Source of the DNA: Euperipatoides rowelli
Taxonomy: Eukaryota; Onychophora; Udeonychophora; Euonychophora; Peripatopsidae
Length of the DNA stretch: 12,551 nucleotides
Assembly (NCBI GenBank): GCA_003024985.2
Contig: PXIH01S0015331.1
Reading direction: 5' to 3' (one strand)
Position numbers and translations under genes: made by a program. This document shows positions 8,100 through 12,551 of this stretch, piece by piece; within the stretch, counting starts at the first letter, position 1; every line of letters begins with the position of its first letter. The notes beneath the pieces are model-generated. The model worked only from the letters and a program-made list of their open reading frames with translations. It made no database searches and was not told the DNA's origin.

Positions 8100-8217
8100 C
8101 TCAAGTTTTCAAGGTATAGCGATCAGGATGGCGCCCACATGCTTCTACGACATAAAGACTGAAGAACTCGACCGTTTGTTCAGACTTTATTCACACAAGC
8201 AAGACAAATTAAATTAA
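8100..8217 (+). other. GC-richer island with 29-codon ORF or retroelement primer-site-like word
   Basis: In an A/T-rich intron, about 8110-8200 is compositionally distinct. A plus-strand ATG at 8128 in a fair context (CAGGATGG) opens a 29-residue frame (MAPTCFYDIKTEELDRLF...) to TAA at 8215-8217, with no recognisable family. Alternatively, TGGCGCCCA at 8129-8137 resembles the start of the tRNA-Lys primer-binding site of LTR elements. On the opposite strand AATAAA (8187-8192) followed by TGTGGGCGCCATCC could be the end of an LTR. The readings conflict and none is confirmed by a partner sequence. Confidence 0.25.
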
Positions 8218-9253
8218 ACGAATTAATGTAAAACCATCCAAATAAACTATATCTGAATAATAAACGAATTGTATGTGAAAATATAGAAGCCTCAAAAGGT
8301 TATTAATATACAACCAAAGGTATAAAATGTTTCTCCAAAATAATATTATATTATTTTTTGATATAATCAACTTGTGATTAAAATTCTGATAGGCTAACTG
8401 TTTGAAAAAAAATTTTTTATAGATCGCTATTAATTCGTGTTTTAATTAAAATAGTTTAAATTAGTTAAAATAAAAAATAAAAACTTGAGATCGCTATTTG
8501 GCTAAAATATTGTTATAAATTTGTCTGAACATTAGATTGCGAAATTGACTCACAAGCATTTGCAATAAGGGAAATAAATAAATTAATTTTAACTATAACA
8601 AGAAAATAAATTAGATAAATCTACCCAATACTTATGTAAAAGAAAGTATCTTGATTCGCTTTAATAAAAAAAAATTCATATGGTTAGTAGCCATCTTTGT
8701 ATCATTTGATGAACAATATTGATTGAAAAAAAAAAAAAAAATTTTTTTAACTTTTTCTTAAAACTAATTGAACTTTCGTTCACATTCGATCCCGATATTC
8801 AAAAATCTGAAATAACATTTGGAAAATTTTAAATTCTTCATAATTAAATTTAAATCCAAAGTTTTTATCTAGAATATCCGCCATTTTGTTAATAAAAAAA
8901 ATGATTTTATGTGTTTAATTCTTCACTTCTCTTGGGAAAAAAAATTTGTCTAAGTACTGTATCTGTCATCATTCGGAATATCACGTATAATATGGTACGC
9001 CCATTTATTTGATAGGATGTTTCTGTTAGAGTGGCCATATTATTTACAAAGCATTCTTGTCACGTTAAATAATAAAAAAAAAAGATAGGATACATTGAAA
9101 CGAAAATCAATAAAAGTATTCAATTAACAATTTAATAAATAATAAAATTGTAACTTTGTATCAATTTTAGTTTTACAGTTTTTCAAAGCATTTCAATGCT
9201 GTCATTATCGTACATTAAATATTTAAAAAAAAAAAGATATATACCGTAAAATA

Positions 9254-9437
9254 CCGAGCAAGGGCGCATGCGCTCTTATCATTCGTTTTGGGGGAAATGG
9301 GGGGGCGCTCTTGTTCGGCTCCATGCTAGGAAACCATAGATTTACCACAATGCATTGCAAAACTTACCAGACGAACTTCTTTGGATAGAATCAGAATTCC
9401 TTAAAAAGAATGTTTTCAAAAGAGCGCCCTTACTTGG
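9254..9437. mobile_element. GC-rich repeat unit with inverted ends (MITE candidate)
   Basis: CCGAGCAAGGGCGC (9254-9267) is inverted at 9424-9437 (GCGCCCTTACTTGG, 12 of 14 pairs, both differences transitions) and again internally at 9305-9318 (GCGCTCTTGTTCGG, 12 of 14). The left part includes the palindrome GCGCATGCGC (9264-9273) and a G-run at 9290-9305. This pocket contrasts with the surrounding A/T-rich DNA. The upstream word TACCGTAAAATACCG resembles the ends of non-autonomous DNA elements seen in many animals (my recollection, not searched). No coding frame is supported. Confidence 0.5.
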
Positions 9438-9492
9438 ACATGCATCCCAAAACTTTAGGAATTATCCAATATGGCTGGTACACACTAAAACC

Positions 9493-9509
9493 TGACGTCA
9501 CACACCAAT
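9493..9509 (+). promoter_or_regulatory. CRE palindrome and CCAAT word
   Basis: TGACGTCA (9493-9500), the full cAMP-response element, is followed 5 bp later by CCAAT (9505-9509). With the NRF1-like GCGCATGCGC at 9264-9273 the words resemble promoter sites, but no transcript start or gene follows. They may simply belong to the GC-rich repeat pocket next to them. Confidence 0.2.
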
Positions 9510-9692
9510 GAAGGTTGGCTGATATATGCGCCGTTTAAGACTGCATACTTATTCACTTTTTAATTTACAAGACTCTTTCGTTCTGTTTTTGCAACATTAT
9601 TCATACACTTTATTTAGGTTTATACAGTATGAATGCCTATTCAATATGTCTCGCGCTAAATGGCAACGGTGTGTTTTTTACTTTTTATCATC

Positions 9693-10048
9693 ATCTCTAA
9701 AAATAAATGTCTACTTTTTTTATATAGTTTAATATATGTAATTTTTTTCATTAAAATTCGTTTAAATTTAAAAATATTAAAGATTTTATAACAAACATAT
9801 TGACTTAATATTTTTCTGCATTACAGGGGGAGGGGGGTAAAGAGCCAGCAAAGGTTGTGGCCCTGACTATTAAATGGAAGAGCCATTTATTGTGAAATCA
9901 TTACATTATTCCTCACCATATCTCTAAAAATAAATATCTACTTTTTTTATATATAGTTTAATATGTCTAAATATAATATACAGTATGTAATTTTTTCCAT
10001 TAAAATTCGTTTAAATTTAAAAAATATTCAAGATTTTATAACAAACGT
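9693..10048. repeat. Direct duplication of a 105-130 bp block
   Basis: Copy 1 (about 9693-9797) and copy 2 (about 9920-10048) share, in the same order, ATCTCTAAAAATAAAT, CTACTTTTTTTATAT, AGTTTAATAT, TTAAAATTCGTTTAAA and GATTTTATAACAAAC. Copy 2 has about 20 extra bases (near 9965-9985, containing TACAGTA) and a few substitutions. The 122-bp spacer has a G-rich start (about 9827-9839) and a GC-richer core. The open frame at 9963-10145 overlaps copy 2 and is a by-product. Confidence 0.85.
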
Positions 10049-10439
10049 ACGAGTTTATTTGGAAATAGCAGATAAAAATCTAAATTATCTTAAATACTTT
10101 ATTATACAATATAAATTTATTTATAAACAATTAAATAAACTATAAATGTAGCAAATTAAATGTTGTAAGACAAATAATTATTTGTTAATAATTCTAATGT
10201 TCTGAAAATTTATGGTGGGGCTTAGCCTCATTAGTCCTTAAAGATCAAACACCTCTGAAAACAGAGATGTGATTGAAATCAATCATCATGTTTCATTGTC
10301 TCTCTTTTAATTCAGAAAAACTTATATGATTAAGGAATATAAAGTGGAAGATCTTAAATGAATGTGGTCAAGTTAATATAGCAAAGTTTAAACATATTCA
10401 TATACTGTAGATCACGAAAGGAAAAAAATGTAGCCATAC

Positions 10440-10502
10440 CTTAAGAGGCATATGAGTTATAAAATCAGCAACAAGAGCGTGCATTCTTCTCAGGTAAAAC
10501 TC
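10440..10502 (-). CDS. NUP205 exon A (nuclear pore scaffold nucleoporin)
   Basis: Twenty-one codons in phase 0: EFYLRRMHALVADF, then ITHMPLK. The EFYLRRMHALVADF stretch is very close to the remembered NUP205 sequence, and MPLK continues into exon B's VKELRN as in the family. The acceptor is a good pyrimidine tract ending TTTTCTTGTAG before GAG at 10502; the donor after AAG (10440) is GTATGG. The exon is too short for ordinary open-frame scans. In the protein this alpha-helical piece lies in the N-terminal half, upstream of exons B and C. The preceding exon was not found in the remaining 2049 bp, so the intron upstream is at least that long. Confidence 0.9.
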
Positions 10503-10951
10503 CTACAAGAAAACAAGAAATCATCACTGACTTAAGCGGTTTAGTATGGAAATGTGTTAATCAAAAATGTATTACATTCTACCCAAAAATTAGAAATACT
10601 GTATCAAATTTAGTTTATGTGCTAATCACTTTAAGAGTGAATAATAAATTTACTATTCTAGGAACAGATTTGTCAACAAGAACAATTTTCAATGATTAAG
10701 ATATTATTACAGTGCTGAAAAGAAAAATAATAAAGTAATGCACTTAAAAATATTAGCACTATATACATATACTGTACATATAATGACAATTACCAATTGT
10801 ATTTTAACTGAGACAAATCTAGACATCTGTATTTAATTTGGTGCAATCTTACAATTACACAAAACTGCCACATGGTCTGTTTAATGTCAAGTTTAAATAT
10901 ACAGATACTGTGTATTAAAAATTCACATCTTATGTACAGAAATTATTTTTT

Positions 10952-10992
10952 TTAACCCTAGGATGCATAAAGTGGGTCTTTTAGGCCCACTT
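10952..10992 (+). repeat. piggyBac-like terminus: TTAA, CCCTAGG and hairpin
   Basis: TTAA (10952-10955) is followed directly by CCCTAGG, the target-site and terminal-base pattern of piggyBac-superfamily elements. Fourteen bases on lies AAGTGGGTC (10970-10978), with its reverse complement GGCCCACTT at 10984-10992 (8 of 9 pairs, the exception a G-T wobble). No opposite terminus (a CCTAGGG-TTAA end) was seen, so this is one end of a decayed or non-autonomous copy, or a chance resemblance. Confidence 0.45.
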
Positions 10993-11410
10993 ATGTGCAA
11001 AAATGTCTGTATTACTGTCAAATTTTTAATTATGATTTTGGTAGTTTTTGTAATCCTAAGNAAACTAATCTAATACATATTCCAAGTGTCATTTTTTAGT
11101 TATGAAAATTCATTTTAAAAAACAAAAACAAATTAGCACATTATTATTTTATTTGGGTTTTAGACGTCTATGTACAAATACATCTGCCCTGCAGTTATAT
11201 TTCAAGTTATGACTTTTAAAATTTTTGTATTCCTAAACAACCCAATCATGCACATATTCCAAGTATCATTTTTGAAAAATTTTTTTAGAAAAAAAAATTA
11301 GACAAAAAATATACACTTTTACACAAGCTGGGTATTTTAGGCCCTTATCGTTACTATTATTTATACCCGATAGTTTCTATATTTATACAATAGTTTTTGT
11401 ATTGTTTTTT
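10974..11410 (+). repeat. Diverged tandem array, period about 175-181 bp
   Basis: Units begin with GGGTCTTTTAGGCCC (10974), GGGTTTTAGACGTC (11155) and GGGTATTTTAGGCCC (11330), 181 and 175 bp apart. Units 1 and 2 also share, in register, a TTTTTGTA-TCCTAA segment (near 11046 and 11223) and a CATATTCCAAGT-TCATTTTT segment (near 11077 and 11255). Unit 3 keeps the AGTTTTTGTATTG piece (near 11391) and then fades. The array starts at the piggyBac-like terminus, so the repeat may be part of that element. Confidence 0.75.
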
Positions 11411-11854
11411 TTAAATTTTACTTCAACTAATTATTAATTTAGGAATATTTGAATTAATAAATTATGTTTAAAAGATTATAAATCTTACATTTCGTTATAA
11501 TGTGACATTTTTGTTTGTACCCATGTATTTCTGGATCAGATAATACATTATCTAAACACAACTTAATATGCTTAAAAAATCAGCAACATATTGGCCATAC
11601 TTGATACTTTTTTTTTAAATCTTTTAATGAATTAAACAGGAATTTTGCTTATTCTTTTCTATAAAATGTTAAAATGTTCTCAAGTAACTTTTATATGATA
11701 AACTAATAAAACTTTAAAATAAAATATAAGCCTATTGTATTTTTATTTTTAATTAGGGTCAAGATTAACAGAGTTGCTATTTTTAAAACTAAAATGTGAA
11801 AAAAAAAAAATACTGAAAATTTCTGTTATTTTTTTCCCTCAAGCCGCTAGCAAG

Positions 11855-11887
11855 TACTGTACATGGTACAGTATGTATAGTACTGTA
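11855..11887. repeat. TACTGTA palindrome cluster
   Basis: TACTGTAC (11855-11862) and GTACAGTA (11866-11873) form a perfect 8-bp-arm hairpin with loop ATG, followed by another TACTGTA at 11881-11887. It is the densest of about 15 TACTGTA/TACAGTA words in the window. Confidence 0.6.
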
Positions 11888-12176
11888 TATACAGCTACAT
11901 AAAATAGAACCAATTGAAAGTTATTAATAGCCAAACATAGGAAAATTGTATTTCAAAATTATGTTCACCCATTAAGTGGTTATAAGAAATCTCATATTTT
12001 GACCTCCAGCGGACATGAAATTTTTTTTTTTTTTTTTTACAATTTTTTTTTCCTACAAAGTCAAAAAAATAAACATTTTGAATAAAAAAATAACCATTTT
12101 TTATCTGAAAATAATAAATTTTGAAATATAAACCGGTAGGCTAATATTTTTATGTGTGATATTTAGGGACGGACAT

Positions 12177-12370
12177 TTTCGCTTTTTGTAGCATTAGCGA
12201 AAGTATATATAAGTTTATTTACTTAAATCTTTGAATTTTTTATTTGAATTAGGTCATTTAAATGCAATTAAAAAAAGCGATGAAAAAGCTAAATTGAGTC
12301 CAAATAGCGAAATTTAATTTAATAGGCTATAAAAAGCGAAATTCACTTTATTGTGCTATATACAGTAAAA
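12177..12370. repeat. Degenerate tandem array of about 30-bp units (AGCGAAA/GCTA words)
   Basis: GCGA words in an A-rich setting recur at 12277, 12307 and 12336 (spacing 30 and 29), alternating with GCTA words near 12288, 12325, 12354 and 12370. A further AGCGAAAG lies at 12196-12203 and an inverted TTTTCGCTTTTT at 12176-12187. It is low-complexity but periodic, and it ends in the A-run at 12381. Confidence 0.5.
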
Positions 12371-12534
12371 GCTAAAAAGTTTAAAAAAAAAAAAAAAAAA
12401 ACTTAAAGTGGTTTATCAATGCCTATTTCAACTTCATTGATTTAGGTGTATTTTTGTTTTAAAAATTAAAATTGAATAATTGAAAGTTATATCTTACTAA
12501 CTGTGAGATTTCCTGTTAAATATAATGTAGTCTC

Positions 12535-12551
12535 GGTTCCGTGGTCGAGCG
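12535..12551 (+). tRNA. tRNA or tRNA-derived SINE, first 17 bases only
   Basis: GGTTCCG (12535-12541) has the length of an acceptor arm. It is followed at the correct position by TGGTCGAGCG (12542-12551), which fits the polymerase III A-box/D-arm consensus with T8, G9, G10, A14 and G15 in place. The window ends here, so stem pairing, anticodon and B box cannot be checked. In an intron, a tRNA-derived SINE head is at least as likely as a functional gene. Confidence 0.4.

Larger units (their letters stand above)
6572..10439 (-). other. 3868-bp NUP205 intron between exons A and B
   Basis: Bounded by the exon A donor (GTATGG from 10439) and the exon B acceptor (AG at 6573-6572). It is strongly A/T-rich, with A/T runs every few hundred bases. 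No second gene is supported; the open frames at 9526-9732 and 9963-10145 encode low-complexity peptides, and the second overlaps a duplicated non-coding block. Repeats and GC-rich islands inside it are listed separately. Between about 7120 and 8100, and again between 8220 and 9240, I see only A/T-rich sequence apart from scattered TACTGTA words and a CAAAATGGCGG-like word (minus strand, 8873-8888). Confidence 0.85.
10503..12551 (-). other. NUP205 intron upstream of exon A (partial)
   Basis: No coding segment was recognised on either strand in these 2049 bases. The content is A/T-rich, with long homopolymer runs (for example T-runs at about 12019-12040 and A-runs at 12381-12400). It carries the piggyBac-like end and tandem array (10952-11410), TACTGTA words, the 12177-12370 array and a tRNA-like start at the right edge, each listed separately. 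One ambiguous base is at 11061. Confidence 0.75.

Noticed and set aside
8693-8797. Possible internal tRNA-like A box (about 8691) and B box (TTCGATCCC near 8784)
   Set aside because: The boxes are separated by a long A/T run, no stems pair, and spacing and flanks do not fit a tRNA.
9526-9732. 68-residue plus-strand frame downstream of the CRE and CCAAT words
   Set aside because: The composition is ordinary A/T-rich intron, it ends inside the duplicated block, and no splice partner or family is seen.
9963-10145. 60-residue plus-strand frame
   Set aside because: It begins inside the second copy of a non-coding duplication and is Asn/Ile/Lys/Tyr low-complexity.
1-12551. CRISPR array, bacterial operon or phage-defence system
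   Set aside because: Spliced nucleoporin exons, a gypsy element and A/T-rich introns show a eukaryotic locus; no regularly spaced short repeats with unique spacers exist.

Overview
The window looks like nuclear DNA from an invertebrate animal. It is strongly AT-rich and full of homopolymer tracts, it has ambiguous bases near 104-118 and at 11061, and its only host coding sequence is three short exons separated by introns. There is no bacterial-style gene packing. I cannot fix the phylum; an arthropod or another invertebrate is a guess.

Host gene (minus strand, read from high to low coordinates). Exon A (10440-10502, 21 codons), exon B (6455-6571, 39 codons) and exon C (6221-6358, 46 codons) join in phase 0 with GT/AG borders. 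They encode a conserved piece of the nuclear-pore scaffold nucleoporin NUP205. The intron between B and C is only 96 bp, is a multiple of three and has no in-frame stop. The A/B intron is 3868 bp. The flanking introns run out of both ends of the window, and no further exon was recognised.

Retroelement. The intron downstream of exon C holds a heavily decayed Ty3/gypsy-type retrotransposon in the same orientation as NUP205, from about 6136 down to about 1830. Its order is gag (coiled-coil N-terminus, capsid-like core, Arg/Asn/Gly-rich tail), protease, reverse transcriptase, RNase H and integrase (HHCC finger and a damaged core). Many frameshifts and stops break it. The protease Asp-Thr-Gly triad and the RT motif A aspartate are lost, while the RT YLDD box and the integrase zinc finger survive. 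No LTR is visible, and the gag start lies only 84 bp from the exon C splice donor, so the 5' end is missing.

Non-coding structure. The introns hold several repeat-like structures: a 127-bp unit with perfect 19-bp inverted ends (6984-7110); a GC-rich unit with inverted ends (9254-9437); a duplicated block of about 105-130 bp (9693-9797 and 9920-10048); a piggyBac-like terminus (TTAA-CCCTAGG plus hairpin) that begins a tandem array of about 178 bp period (10952-11410); a degenerate array of about 30 bp period near 12277-12370; and the first 17 bases of a tRNA or tRNA-derived SINE at the right edge. I see no convincing new gene system. The most useful results are the NUP205 exon models, the readable mini-intron and the uncatalogued repeats.
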